From contig NZ_CP125380.1 of NCBI RefSeq assembly GCF_034009455.1, forward strand, positions 3,175,501 through 3,239,500: a DNA stretch of 64,000 bases, read 5' to 3'. Positions 54,169-63,017 of the stretch are shown here, piece after piece. Source of the DNA: Pseudomonas sp. P5_109. Its GTDB lineage: Bacteria > Pseudomonadota > Gammaproteobacteria > Pseudomonadales > Pseudomonadaceae. Positions within the stretch are counted from its first letter, which is position 1, and each line of letters begins with the position of its first letter. The notes beneath the pieces are model-generated. The model saw only the letters and a list, made by a program, of their open reading frames with translations. It made no database searches and was not told the origin of the DNA. A program made the position numbers and the translations under genes.

Positions 54169-55592
54169 GGGAAGTCCTTCTCGTGAACGGGGTTGAGCGG
54201 ATGCAGTGCACAAGAGACTGATTCTCTGTTGCGCCCGGCCTGACTATGCAGCGTAGACAAAGAATCCTTGATTTGGCGCAGGGCCTGATCTTTGGTCGGC
54301 TCACGGCCGTAGCAAGCGCGCAGGAACGTTTGCAGGCGTGGGCCGAGGTTCGTCAGCTTCAGGCCCTGGCGGCTGCGTCGGGTCCACAGGTACAAGGCGC
54401 TGAGTTGCGCCGGTTTATCCTCGATTTGCGCCGGAATCTGCCGCCACGCGTAGTCGGCGGACTCGAGCCAGGCGGCGTGTCGGGCGCGGCGTCGGGCTTG
54501 CCAGTTGAGGTAGGTGCGATGCACGAGGGGACGACTGAACCAGCCCAGTGCCACCACGGCCAACACCAGTGCCAATAGCCCGAACCAGTGCCCGGAAAGG
54601 TGCAGGCGATTCTGCTGGCCGAGTTTTTTCAGGTCCTCGGTGATGGAAAACACCGGCTTGTAGGCGCTGTTGGCCGCCGCGTCGAAGGTCACGGCAGGCA
54701 CCATGGCCGTGCGGGTTTTCTGACTGCTGGCGTCCCACCATTTCAGTTCGACGGCTGGCAGGCTGTAGTGGCCTTGCTGGTCGATGCGGTAGGTCACGCT
54801 GTCGATGCGCTGGCCGCCATTGAAGTTGCCGCGACCGTCATCCAGATTGCGGATCTGCGGCGCTTTCGGGTAGCGGCTCAGGCCCTTGATGGCGTCCAGC
54901 GTCGGTGTCGGCAGTGACATGGCCAGGGCACCGTCGGCCTGCAAGGTCAGTTCCCGGGTGATGCTGTCGCCGACCTTCAGCGGCGTGGCCGAATTCATGG
55001 TCTTCTGGGTAAACCGCAGTCCTTGCGCCACCAGCACCGCCTCACCGGGCTGGAACCCTGGTGGTTGCGCGGCGTTGAAATGCAAAGGCTGGCTCTGGGC
55101 GCTGAGTGCGTGGCTGGCCTGACCCGGTGTGACTTGAACCGTCAGCGCCGGAATGTCGAAGCCCTGGGCCAGGTTCGGAGTGATCAGGTAGCTGTAGCGC
55201 ATGCCGCTGAAGGATTGGCCGTCGAAGGTCTGGTTGATGTGCTCGGCATGGCCGTCCGGCGGCATCACCAACGCGCCGGGCAGTTTCAGGTCGGGCAGGG
55301 TAGGGGCGCTGGTGAACCAGGTGTCGGTGAAGACATCGAGCTGCAACTCGACCAGGCTGCCGACCATGACGGGGTCGGCGGGTTGCAGGGTGGCCTGGAC
55401 TTTCAGTTGAGGGTCGGCGGCGAAGGTGTTGAGGCTGATCAGGCCAATGAGCAGGGCGCTGAGTGTTGTGGTGAGTGGTCGGGCCCTTTCGCGAGCAAGC
55501 CCGCTCCCACAGGGGATCTGTGGCTCAAACACATCCAGTGTGGGAGCGGGCTTGCTCGCGAAGGCCGCGACACGGACTTTCAGGCTGATCAT
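54165..55592 (-). CDS. BatD-like protein, module B, with in-frame REPIN in the N-terminus
   Basis: This 475-residue protein has a hydrophobic export segment now at about residues 41-60 ([20 protein letters not shown]), a beta-rich periplasmic region, one membrane helix ([16 protein letters not shown]) and a cytoplasmic tail. Its ATG overlaps the batB/C stop (ATGA), which fixes the start at 55592, upstream of the REPIN. Residues about 10-36 (FASKPAPT... to ...CGSGLARER) are therefore translated repeat DNA that pushes the signal segment about 27 residues inward. No ATG, GTG or TTG lies between the repeat and the hydrophobic core. Export may be weakened. Confidence 0.87.
   Translation of the reverse strand: MISLKVRVAAFASKPAPTLDVFEPQIPCGSGLARERARPLTTTLSALLIGLISLNTFAADPQLKVQATLQPADPVMVGSLVELQLDVFTDTWFTSAPTLPDLKLPGALVMPPDGHAEHINQTFDGQSFSGMRYSYLITPNLAQGFDIPALTVQVTPGQASHALSAQSQPLHFNAAQPPGFQPGEAVLVAQGLRFTQKTMNSATPLKVGDSITRELTLQADGALAMSLPTPTLDAIKGLSRYPKAPQIRNLDDGRGNFNGGQRIDSVTYRIDQQGHYSLPAVELKWWDASSQKTRTAMVPAVTFDAAANSAYKPVFSITEDLKKLGQQNRLHLSGHWFGLLALVLAVVALGWFSRPLVHRTYLNWQARRRARHAAWLESADYAWRQIPAQIEDKPAQLSALYLWTRRSRQGLKLTNLGPRLQTFLRACYGREPTKDQALRQIKDSLSTLHSQAGRNRESVSCALHPLNPVHEKDFP
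55487..55564. repeat. REPIN inside the batD B coding sequence
   Basis: Arms TTTCGCGAGCAAGCCCGCTC.. / ..GAGCGGGCTTGCTCGCGAAG are inverted copies, in the same order as the one at 51341. The element keeps the reading frame. Confidence 0.93.
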
Positions 55593-57169
55593 GGTTTAGC
55601 CCCCGCCTGATCCTGCAAGCTGAACTTCTGCTTGAGAAATTTCGCCGGCGATGTAGTCAGGTTCTGCAACCACTGCTCATCCGATGCCGCTTGCTGGGTC
55701 TCGACCTTTTTGCTTTGACCTTTACCCGGTGCCTTGTCCATCTTGATTTCGTCGGGCTTGACCTCCGGCGCGTTTTTCTCGGCGCTTTCGGTGTCTTTCT
55801 CCAAGGCGATAGCCAAGGCCAGGTTGGCCGTGGCTTCGGGGAACTGTGGTTGCAACTTCAGCGCCTGCTGATAGGCCGCGATGGCCTGATCGAACTTGAA
55901 CCGGCGCACGTAGATGTTGCCCAGGTAGAAATAAGCCTGCGGTGTGTCCAGGCGCGCGAAACTGGCCAGGGCCAGATCGAAGTCGGCCGCGTTGTAGGCG
56001 GCAACGCCTTTCCAGTAGGGATCGACAAACAGCGCCGCCGCCTGAGGGTAGTGCTGATGTTCAAAGGCCCAGCGACCTTGCTGGTCGCGGGTGAAGAAGG
56101 CATCGGTCAGTGCGTTGGCCTGTGCCGGCGCCGGTTGCAGACCCAGGCCCAGCGCCAGCAGCAAGCCAGCCATCCAGTTCACGCTCCAGCCCCTGCGTAC
56201 GCTGAAGAAAGCGATCAGCAACAGCGGCCAGCACAGCCAGTAACCGGCGTCTTTCCAGTGCAATTCGCGCTGCTCGTCACTGGCTGACTGGAAATGTTGC
56301 TCGGCGTGCAGTTCGATCCAGTCCAGATCGTCATCGTTGAGGGTCAAGCTGCCCAGTGGCGCATCCAGCGTCGATGCAAGCTGCTTGAGGGCGTCCTGAT
56401 CGAAACTGCCCAGTTGCGGGCGACCGTTGCTGTCGGTGCGCGGCTGACCGCTGGCATCGCGAATGATCCCGCCGTCTGTGCTGCCAGCCGCCAATACCAG
56501 GACTTGCAGTGCGCTGTCGGCCAGTTGTTTGTCCAGCCCGGCCAGTGCCGAGGTGTCGGCGCCATCGGTGATCAGCAGCAGGGTGCCGGGCGTTTTCTCG
56601 GCGGCGAGCAGGCGCTTGGCCTGATCGATGACCGCACTGACATTTTTTCCCGGTTTGCTGATCAGGTCGGTGGCCAGGGCCTGGATGAAGGTGTCGAGCA
56701 GCGCCGGATCGTCGGTGGCGGGCAATACCAGGTGCGCGCTGCCGGCGTAGGCAATCAAGGCGTTGCGCGAACCGGCCCGGCGCTGGATCAGGTCGTGGAG
56801 CTTGTGCTTGACCGCTTCCAGGCGACTGGGCGGAACATCGCTGGCGTCCATGGACGGCGACAGGTCGACGGCAATGATCAGCGGCGCGCGGTTTTGCAGA
56901 AAGTCCGGGCGGTCCTGTTCCCAGGTCGGCCCGGCAGCCGCAACGGCACCCAGCACCAGCAGCGCGCACACCAGGTGCACCGGACGCAGGCGTTGTTGGT
57001 CTTGCGGAGTGATCAGCAGGTGCGGTAGCAGATGCGCGGCGATGTTGCTGCGCAAGCGCCGTTGCAGGTCCTGGTTGCGCCGCCATAGCAGCGGCAGTAA
57101 CGCACCGAAGATCGCGAGCAACAGCCACAGCGGGCGCAGGAAATGGAAGTCGCTGAGGTTGATGTCCAT
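55589..57169 (-). CDS. BatB/BatC fusion: membrane vWA protein with TPR, module B
   Basis: This 526-residue protein has an N-terminal helix ([17 protein letters not shown]), a second helix ([16 protein letters not shown]), and a vWA domain with an intact MIDAS starting at Asp102 (VDLSPSM). A further helix (about 310-330) and TPR units ([23 protein letters not shown]) precede a Lys/Glu-rich C-terminus. It is paralogous to the module A protein but keeps the metal site that A has lost. It is one base from batA and overlaps batD by four. Confidence 0.89.
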   Translation of the reverse strand: MDINLSDFHFLRPLWLLLAIFGALLPLLWRRNQDLQRRLRSNIAAHLLPHLLITPQDQQRLRPVHLVCALLVLGAVAAAGPTWEQDRPDFLQNRAPLIIAVDLSPSMDASDVPPSRLEAVKHKLHDLIQRRAGSRNALIAYAGSAHLVLPATDDPALLDTFIQALATDLISKPGKNVSAVIDQAKRLLAAEKTPGTLLLITDGADTSALAGLDKQLADSALQVLVLAAGSTDGGIIRDASGQPRTDSNGRPQLGSFDQDALKQLASTLDAPLGSLTLNDDDLDWIELHAEQHFQSASDEQRELHWKDAGYWLCWPLLLIAFFSVRRGWSVNWMAGLLLALGLGLQPAPAQANALTDAFFTRDQQGRWAFEHQHYPQAAALFVDPYWKGVAAYNAADFDLALASFARLDTPQAYFYLGNIYVRRFKFDQAIAAYQQALKLQPQFPEATANLALAIALEKDTESAEKNAPEVKPDEIKMDKAPGKGQSKKVETQQAASDEQWLQNLTTSPAKFLKQKFSLQDQAGAKP

Positions 57170-57170
57170 C

Positions 57171-58163
57171 TCAGGCCTCCTGCCGTTGACGGGCGAGCAT
57201 CAGGCGAGGAAGCAGCAGGGCGCCCAGGTGATAAATCGCCAGCAGGGCAATGGCAGCGCCCAGCGGCCACCAGAACAGGTCGCGTTTGGGCTGGTGGCTG
57301 AGGGTTTTGACCTCATGCGGGGTGAGTTTGTCCAGGGTGCTGTAGACCTGATCCAGGGCGTTGCGGTCCTCGGCGCGAAAGAAGCGTCCGCCCGTGGCTT
57401 GGGCGATGTCCTGCAAGCCTTGCAGGTTGACCTTGGCTTCGCCTTCGGCATTCGGGTCGCCAATGCCGATGGTGTGAATCACCACGCCTTTGGCCGCGGC
57501 CATGGCGGCGGCGTGGTCCGGGGTGATAGCGCTGCTGGTATCGTTGCCGTCGGTGAGCAGGATCAGCACTTTCTCCTGTTCGTGGGCCTGATCCAACAGT
57601 TTCAGGCTCAAGCCGATGGCGTCGCCGATGGCCGTGTTAGGGCCGGCCATGCCGATGCCGGTGTCGTCCAGCAGCAGCGACAGGCTGGCGTGATCGAGGG
57701 TCAACGGCGCCTGCGGATAAGCCCCGGTGCCGAACACGATCAGTCCGATTCGATCTTCTTTACGCTTGTCGATGAACCCGTGCACCACTTCCTTGACTGC
57801 GGCCAGGCGATTGATTTTCTGGCCGTTGGCGTCGGTGAAATCAGTGGTTTCCATCGACTGGGAAATGTCGATGGCCAACATCAGGTCGCGCACCGGTTGC
57901 TGGCGTTCGATTGGCTTTTCCACCAGCACCGGCCGGCTCGCCGCCACCAGCAACAGCGTCCAGAGCAGCAGGTTCAGGAGTAGTTGCCAGCGGTTGCTGC
58001 GGGTGCCGGCCTGGCTCGGGGCCTGCCCGACCGCACGGCTCATCGCCGCAAAAAACGGGACACGCACGGCGCTGCGCGCTTCGCGGTAATCGGGCAGATA
58101 GCGATAGCCGAACCACGGCAGCGGCAGCAGGATCAGCAGCCAGGGGTAATCAAGCTGCCACAT
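57171..58163 (-). CDS. BatA-like membrane vWA protein, module B
   Basis: This 330-residue protein has an N-terminal helix (DYPWLLILLPLPWFGYRYL), a second helix (LLLNLLLWTLLLVAASRP), and a vWA domain with MIDAS AIDISQSM, GPNTAIGDAIGLS and LLTDGNDTSS. A final helix (FFWPLGAAIALLAIYHLG-like) anchors the C-terminus. It should work with the MoxR ATPase of the same module. Its start overlaps the DUF4381 gene by 14 bases. Confidence 0.9.
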   Translation of the reverse strand: MWQLDYPWLLILLPLPWFGYRYLPDYREARSAVRVPFFAAMSRAVGQAPSQAGTRSNRWQLLLNLLLWTLLLVAASRPVLVEKPIERQQPVRDLMLAIDISQSMETTDFTDANGQKINRLAAVKEVVHGFIDKRKEDRIGLIVFGTGAYPQAPLTLDHASLSLLLDDTGIGMAGPNTAIGDAIGLSLKLLDQAHEQEKVLILLTDGNDTSSAITPDHAAAMAAAKGVVIHTIGIGDPNAEGEAKVNLQGLQDIAQATGGRFFRAEDRNALDQVYSTLDKLTPHEVKTLSHQPKRDLFWWPLGAAIALLAIYHLGALLLPRLMLARQRQEA

Positions 58164-58734
58164 GATGACGCTCCACCCAGGTTTTGCAGGTGTTGAACAG
58201 TTGCTGGCGCTGGTCTGGGGGCAGGGCCCGCAATGTTGCGTCGGGGGCGTAGGCGAGCAGCGAGAGTTGCTGGCTGAAGTCGGCGGGCAGCGGCTGTTTA
58301 CTGTGGCGCTGCAAAAACGCCTGCCAGTCCTCTTTCCCCAATGCAGCAGGAGACCCCTGTGGGAGCGGGCTTGCTCGCGAAGGCGTCCTTTCAGTCGACA
58401 TCAATTTTGAATGTAATGGCCTCTTCGCGAGCAAGCCCGCTCCCACAGGTTTTGCGTTCGGCATAGAGATCGCGACGCGTTTGAGCAGCTCCGGAAGCTC
58501 GCGCAGCGCGCTCAGGTCATTGCTGCGCTGCTGCAACTCCTCCAGCCGCAGCAACGCCTCGCGCCGGTAACGATCGCGCCGCCATTGCCAGTATCGCCGT
58601 GCGCCTGTGACCACCAGTGCGACGATCAAGAGCGCCAGCAACACCCACCAACCCCAGGTTTGCGGCACGTAACTGACAGGCTCCGGCAGTGCCATTTCCT
58701 TGAGTTGATCGATGCTCGGGATGTTGGGGTTCAT
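58150..58734 (-). CDS. DUF4381 membrane protein, module B, with in-frame REPIN
   Basis: This 194-residue protein has one membrane helix (WGWWVLLALLIVALVVTGAR, residues 27-46) and a cytoplasmic helical domain. Residues about 96-126 ([13 protein letters not shown]... to ...[10 protein letters not shown]) are translated from a REPIN in the middle of that domain. Without them the protein is about 163 residues, almost exactly the 164 of module A. The C-terminal part (LGKEDWQAFLQRH...CKTWVERHH) continues the family pattern after the insertion. Start overlaps the DUF58 stop by four bases. The protein may tolerate the insert as a loop, or be impaired. Confidence 0.87.
   Translation of the reverse strand: MNPNIPSIDQLKEMALPEPVSYVPQTWGWWVLLALLIVALVVTGARRYWQWRRDRYRREALLRLEELQQRSNDLSALRELPELLKRVAISMPNAKPVGAGLLAKRPLHSKLMSTERTPSRASPLPQGSPAALGKEDWQAFLQRHSKQPLPADFSQQLSLLAYAPDATLRALPPDQRQQLFNTCKTWVERHHVAA
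58358..58448. repeat. REPIN inside the DUF4381 B coding sequence
   Basis: Arms TGTGGGAGCGGGCTTGCTCG.. / ..CGAGCAAGCCCGCTCCCACA with a central spacer, read through without a stop in the coding frame. Confidence 0.93.
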
Positions 58735-59666
58735 CGGCGCCCTCCGCTGAGCTTGCCCAGTTCGGCGCGCAGTTGTTCGTGGGCTTCGGTGGCGGTGCTG
58801 AACATCATCAGCGGTACCTGGCTGCGGCGCAGTAAGGTCGCGACGTCCTTGAGCCTGCCGCTGAGAAAATCACCGAGCGGCTGGTGCACCTGGCGTCGAT
58901 CTACCGCCAGTTCCACCTGCAATTGCCCTTGGGTGATCAGCAAACGACCGTTTTTCGGTAGGTTGAGCGCCAACGGGTCATAGACCTGCATGGCAATCAC
59001 GTCGTTATGGGCCGCCAGTTGCCGCATCAGTTGCAAGGTGCGTTCGCCGGCCCCGGCGAAGTCGCTGACGATACAGATCAAGTGATCGTGACCGGCCACG
59101 GCCAGGCAGTGTTGCAGGACCTTGTCGAGTTGGTCTTCGCCTTCGGCATCCGGGTTGGCGGCATTGAGCTCTTGGTTCTGCTGGGCAATGCGGCTGCACA
59201 GCGCCTCGATCCGTTTGCGACTGCGCAGCGGGGCGATGCTGTCGATGCGTTGATCGTTGAAGACCAGCCCACCGACGCGGTCGCCGGCGTTGAACACCAT
59301 CCACGCCGCCAGGGCGCCGAGCTCGGCGGCGACGGCGGATTTGAAGCTGCGTTGCGAGCCAAAGAACATCGACATGCGCTGGTCAACGAGGATCAGCGCC
59401 GGACGATCGCGCTCCTCGGTGAATGTGCGTACCACCGGTTTGCCGGTGCGCAGGGACGCGCGCCAGTCGAGATGGCGCAAATCGTCTCCGGGCTGATAGC
59501 GGCGCAGTTCATCGAAGTTCAGGCCCCGACCACGCAAGCGCGAAGCGTGGTTGCCGGCCAGGATGCTACCCTGGGGCTGGCGCGCCAGGAAACTCAGGTC
59601 ACGGGCCTTGAACTCCAGGGCCATCAACTGCGCCAGGGAGACATACACCAGGCCATCAATGTTCAC
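58731..59666 (-). CDS. DUF58 protein, module B
   Basis: This 311-residue protein shows the DUF58 signature RGRGLNFDELRRYQPGDDLR followed by HLDWRASLRTGKP, then a vWA-like part (LILVDQRMSMFFGS, ICIVSDFAGAGE). It matches MxaS-type proteins that accompany MoxR. Both junctions are four-base overlaps (with moxR and DUF4381). Confidence 0.9.
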   Translation of the reverse strand: MNIDGLVYVSLAQLMALEFKARDLSFLARQPQGSILAGNHASRLRGRGLNFDELRRYQPGDDLRHLDWRASLRTGKPVVRTFTEERDRPALILVDQRMSMFFGSQRSFKSAVAAELGALAAWMVFNAGDRVGGLVFNDQRIDSIAPLRSRKRIEALCSRIAQQNQELNAANPDAEGEDQLDKVLQHCLAVAGHDHLICIVSDFAGAGERTLQLMRQLAAHNDVIAMQVYDPLALNLPKNGRLLITQGQLQVELAVDRRQVHQPLGDFLSGRLKDVATLLRRSQVPLMMFSTATEAHEQLRAELGKLSGGRR

Positions 59667-60643
59667 GCGGGAATCGCCACTTTATCGAGCAGGCGGTCGA
59701 GCACCTGATCGGCGCTCACGCCATCGGCCACCGCGTCGTAGCTCAGTTGCAGGCGATGGCGCAGCACCGGGTGCACCACGGCGCGGACGTTGTCTGGCGA
59801 AACGAAATCCTGGCCCTGCAACCAGGCGTCGGCCCGCGCGCAACGATCCAGGCCGATACCGCCGCGCGGGCTGGCGCCGATGCTGATCCAGCGGCCGAGA
59901 TCGGCGTCGTAGTCGGCGGGATGGCGGGTGGCATTGATCAGGTCGATCAGGTAGCGGTCGATGGCGGGGGATACGTGCACCGCGCTGACTTCCCGGCGCG
60001 CGGCGAACACCACGTCCTGGGACAATGAAAAGCCCTGCACCGCAGCCGTCTTGGCGCCGAGTGCCTGTTCTTCTTCACGCAACAGGCGCAGCACCTGGCT
60101 TTCGTTTTCCGCGCTCGGGTAATCGAGCAGCACCTTCATCAGGAAACGGTCCATCTGCGCTTCCGGCAGCGGATAGGTACCTTCCTGCTCAATCGGGTTC
60201 TGGGTCGCGACCACGATGAACAGGTCCGGCAGCGCATGGCTGTTGCCGGCCACGGTGATCTGGCGTTCTTCCATGGCTTCGAGCAGCGCCGCCTGGACCT
60301 TGGCCGGTGCGCGGTTGATTTCGTCGGCGAGGATCAGGTTGCCGAACAGGGGACCTGGCTGGAAGCGGATTTCGTTCTTGCCTTCGACCTGATGCAGCAC
60401 CTCGGCGCCAGTGATGTCCGAGGGCAGCAAATCGGGGGTGAACTGGATGCGACTCATCTTCGCATCCAGGTGTTTGGCCAGTGACTTGACCGTGCGGGTC
60501 TTGGCCAGGCCGGGCAAGCTTTCGAGCAGCAAATGCCCGTTGGCCAGCAAGCCGATGAGCATCTGCCGGATCACCTGGTCCTGGCCGAGCACCGCTTCGG
60601 CGATGCTGGCTTGCAGGGCATTGAGGTCGTTGAGTGCGCTCAT
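59663..60643 (-). CDS. MoxR-family AAA+ ATPase, module B
   Basis: This 326-residue ATPase has Walker A SLPGLAKT (the first glycine of the loop is Ser; module A has GAPGLAKT), MoxR motif FTPDLLPSDITGAEVL, Walker B LILADEINRAPAKVQAALLE, sensor 1 VATQNPIEQEGTYPLPEAQ and lid SPRGGIGLDRCARADA. CTAGGAGACCG gives a strong ribosome site. It begins eight bases after the outer-membrane protein gene, so the module is probably driven from the DUF1254 promoter. Confidence 0.93.
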   Translation of the reverse strand: MSALNDLNALQASIAEAVLGQDQVIRQMLIGLLANGHLLLESLPGLAKTRTVKSLAKHLDAKMSRIQFTPDLLPSDITGAEVLHQVEGKNEIRFQPGPLFGNLILADEINRAPAKVQAALLEAMEERQITVAGNSHALPDLFIVVATQNPIEQEGTYPLPEAQMDRFLMKVLLDYPSAENESQVLRLLREEEQALGAKTAAVQGFSLSQDVVFAARREVSAVHVSPAIDRYLIDLINATRHPADYDADLGRWISIGASPRGGIGLDRCARADAWLQGQDFVSPDNVRAVVHPVLRHRLQLSYDAVADGVSADQVLDRLLDKVAIPA

Positions 60644-60651
60644 GCGGTCTC

Positions 60652-61599
60652 CTAGAAAAACGCCAGGGTCATGTTGACGCTGATACCGTTGCCTTCAGGG
60701 CGGTTCTTGGTGTCGAACTCCGGCACCCAGCGCGCATTGAAGTTGGCCTGGGCGTCGGCGAACTTGCCGGTCCAGCCCACTGTCGGTCCGGCACCCACGG
60801 AACGTCCGCGGAAGCCGCTGTCGGCACCGGACCCCGAGTCATCCGTGACCTGCTGGATGTAACCGGCTGCGATACCGGCGTTCCAGCCGTTGCCAAAACC
60901 ATGGGTCCACAGTGCATCGAGCGTGTAGATATTGCCGTTGCGATAATCGGTGGAGTCGTTCTCGGTGTAGAACTCCAGGCCGCTCGACAGTGTGAATTCG
61001 CCGCCCTTGCCGTCCAGGTGAGTGAACGCCACGGTCGGCATGAAGGTGTAATTGTTCTGTCCGGGGTTGGCCAGGCGATCGTCGTTGTAGGCTCCGGTCG
61101 GCACGTAGATCGGCAGGGAGAACGCGATGTGATTGAGTTCGTCGAAGTGATAGCCGGCGGCAATCGGTGTCACCAGCATGTCGGCGAACTGGGTGCCGGT
61201 GTCGGAGGAACCCAGCGTTCGACCGCGGGGCCCGGTGATGTTGGCCGATATGTCGGTGTACTGCACCGGAACGCCGACGGCCGATGCATAGTTCCAGCGG
61301 CCCTTGCCGGTGTCCCAGACATGGGTGAAGTTGGCCATGGTGTAGGAAACCTTCATGTCCAGCCCGGTACTGGCGGCACCCACCAAAGGAATCTGGGCGT
61401 TGCCCTTGAGGTCGCCGTCGTACCAGATGCTGGTCAGGGACATGACCCAACCCGGCTCCGGGGGCACGATCCCGGCATTGGAGAACACTTGCTGGCCGGT
61501 AATCGGCCGTCCGACACCACCCTCGGCCGCCAGTACCAATGGGCTAGCGCTGACCATGCACAGCGCCAACAGGGGGCGCACTACGAAAGGCCTGATCAT
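60652..61599 (-). CDS. Outer-membrane transporter-like protein (phenol MetA pathway family)
   Basis: This 315-residue protein has a signal peptide (LLALCMVSASPLVLAAEGG) and alternating amphipathic beta strands ending in an aromatic residue (VNMTLAFF), as in outer-membrane barrels. The pattern (PEPGWVMSLTSIWYDGD, LPIYVPTGAY) fits the MetA-pathway phenol-degradation/SphA family of putative transporters. The ATG at 61599 has ATCGGAGTCAG upstream. It is 14 bases from the DUF1254 gene and eight from moxR B, and may import the sulfated or aromatic substrate of the cluster. Confidence 0.86.
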   Translation of the reverse strand: MIRPFVVRPLLALCMVSASPLVLAAEGGVGRPITGQQVFSNAGIVPPEPGWVMSLTSIWYDGDLKGNAQIPLVGAASTGLDMKVSYTMANFTHVWDTGKGRWNYASAVGVPVQYTDISANITGPRGRTLGSSDTGTQFADMLVTPIAAGYHFDELNHIAFSLPIYVPTGAYNDDRLANPGQNNYTFMPTVAFTHLDGKGGEFTLSSGLEFYTENDSTDYRNGNIYTLDALWTHGFGNGWNAGIAAGYIQQVTDDSGSGADSGFRGRSVGAGPTVGWTGKFADAQANFNARWVPEFDTKNRPEGNGISVNMTLAFF

Positions 61600-61613
61600 G
61601 TGACTGACTCCGA

Positions 61614-63017
61614 TTATTGTTGTGGGGTAACGGGTGTCAGCAACGGCATTTTCCATTGACCGTTGGTGACTTCCGGTTGTGGCAGATACAGGCGCAAAAT
61701 CCCGTAGAACGGCCCGTTCGGTGCCGGCAGCCAATTGCTTTGCAGGTCTTTGGCCGGCGCCTTGTGCTGCACATAAAGCGTCAGGCCGCCATCGGCATCG
61801 AGCTTGAGATCAGGCAGCATGCGCGAATTGATCAGGTAGCGATTGAGCGGGTTGGCCACCAGCAGCTTGTTCTTGCCGTCGTACAGGGTCAGGGACCAGA
61901 ACGCATCGGCCGGGGGCAGGGCGCCCTTGTCGAAATGCAGGGTGTAGTCATTTTTCGAGGCGTCGACCGGTTTGCCGTCCTTGTCGACGAAGTAACCGAT
62001 GTAGTTCGCCTCTTCAGCGGAGTTGCCGAAGATTCCCATGTTGGCGCCGGCGTAGCGGTACAGGTAGTTGCCCTTGAGGTGATCGCGGGTGCCGAAGAAA
62101 TCACCGCTGGTGACCTCGTGGGTATCGACCTTGGTTTTCTTGAACTCGGCAAACCCGGCCTTGGCGTCGCTGATCCCGTCTTCCAGCGCCTTGCGCTGCT
62201 CGGCGCTGAGCGTGTTCACGTTGAATGGCTTGCCTGCCTCGATGCCGATCTTGGCGAAGCGCGCCATCAGGTCTTTTTCCACGTCCTGGGTCGGGGCGAA
62301 CGACAACATGAAGTTCAAGTAGCGGAACAGGTCCGGGGTTTCGCTCATGGTCGGCGTGGGTTTTGGCCAGTCGATCTTCGCTGCGGCAGGCGGCGCTTTC
62401 TGTTTGACGTAATGGCTCAGGGTTTCAACCTTGTAACCCTTCTGGATCTGCTTGACCTTGGCCAGGTCCTTTTCATCAAACAACTGCGTGCGGTACAGCG
62501 CATAGGCGATGTTGCTTTCACTGCGCAGCAAGCGATCGATGTTCTGCGGCTGCTGGCCCTGCCAGCCTGGCCCGGCGATCATGAAATGCCCGCCATTGTT
62601 GCCGGTGCTGCGGGTGCCCAGGTACGCAAAGTTCTGCGTATAGGCGTCGATCAGTTGCACCGAGTAATAACGATGCTCTTCGATGGGCGGCAGGGTCAGT
62701 ACCAGTGGCTCGGCGCGCAGATCCATCCAGACAAAGGAGTAGGGCGTGTCGGCGTTCGGCGTGACAAACGCGGTGTCCTTGGCGGTGAAGGCCTTGGCGG
62801 TATTGCCGATCTGGTTGAACGGCGCCTTGAAATTCGGGCTCTTCTTGTCCACGGCCTGGGTGTAGAGCGTCTTGTACATCTCCACCACCGGGAAACCGTA
62901 CAGGTAAGCCTCCCTGGCGATGGCCCGGGCTTCTTCCGGGCTGGCGCTGAAGTCGGCCCAGGTGCAGGTGCTGAGAGCAATCAGGCTGAAGCCGGCTGCG
63001 CGAAAGGCAACGTTCAT
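61614..63017 (-). CDS. Exported DUF1254/DUF1214 protein
   Basis: This 467-residue protein has a signal peptide (AGFSLIALSTCTWADF), a DUF1254 domain with the characteristic FVTPNADTPYSFVWMDL (about residues 80-96) and a C-terminal DUF1214 domain (DAFWSLTLYDGKNKLLVANP). These proteins are found next to outer-membrane and aromatic-degradation genes, but their reaction is unknown. The ATG at 63017 has ATAAGGATTTTTCC upstream. It is the first gene of the 12-gene cluster. Confidence 0.9.
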   Translation of the reverse strand: MNVAFRAAGFSLIALSTCTWADFSASPEEARAIAREAYLYGFPVVEMYKTLYTQAVDKKSPNFKAPFNQIGNTAKAFTAKDTAFVTPNADTPYSFVWMDLRAEPLVLTLPPIEEHRYYSVQLIDAYTQNFAYLGTRSTGNNGGHFMIAGPGWQGQQPQNIDRLLRSESNIAYALYRTQLFDEKDLAKVKQIQKGYKVETLSHYVKQKAPPAAAKIDWPKPTPTMSETPDLFRYLNFMLSFAPTQDVEKDLMARFAKIGIEAGKPFNVNTLSAEQRKALEDGISDAKAGFAEFKKTKVDTHEVTSGDFFGTRDHLKGNYLYRYAGANMGIFGNSAEEANYIGYFVDKDGKPVDASKNDYTLHFDKGALPPADAFWSLTLYDGKNKLLVANPLNRYLINSRMLPDLKLDADGGLTLYVQHKAPAKDLQSNWLPAPNGPFYGILRLYLPQPEVTNGQWKMPLLTPVTPQQ

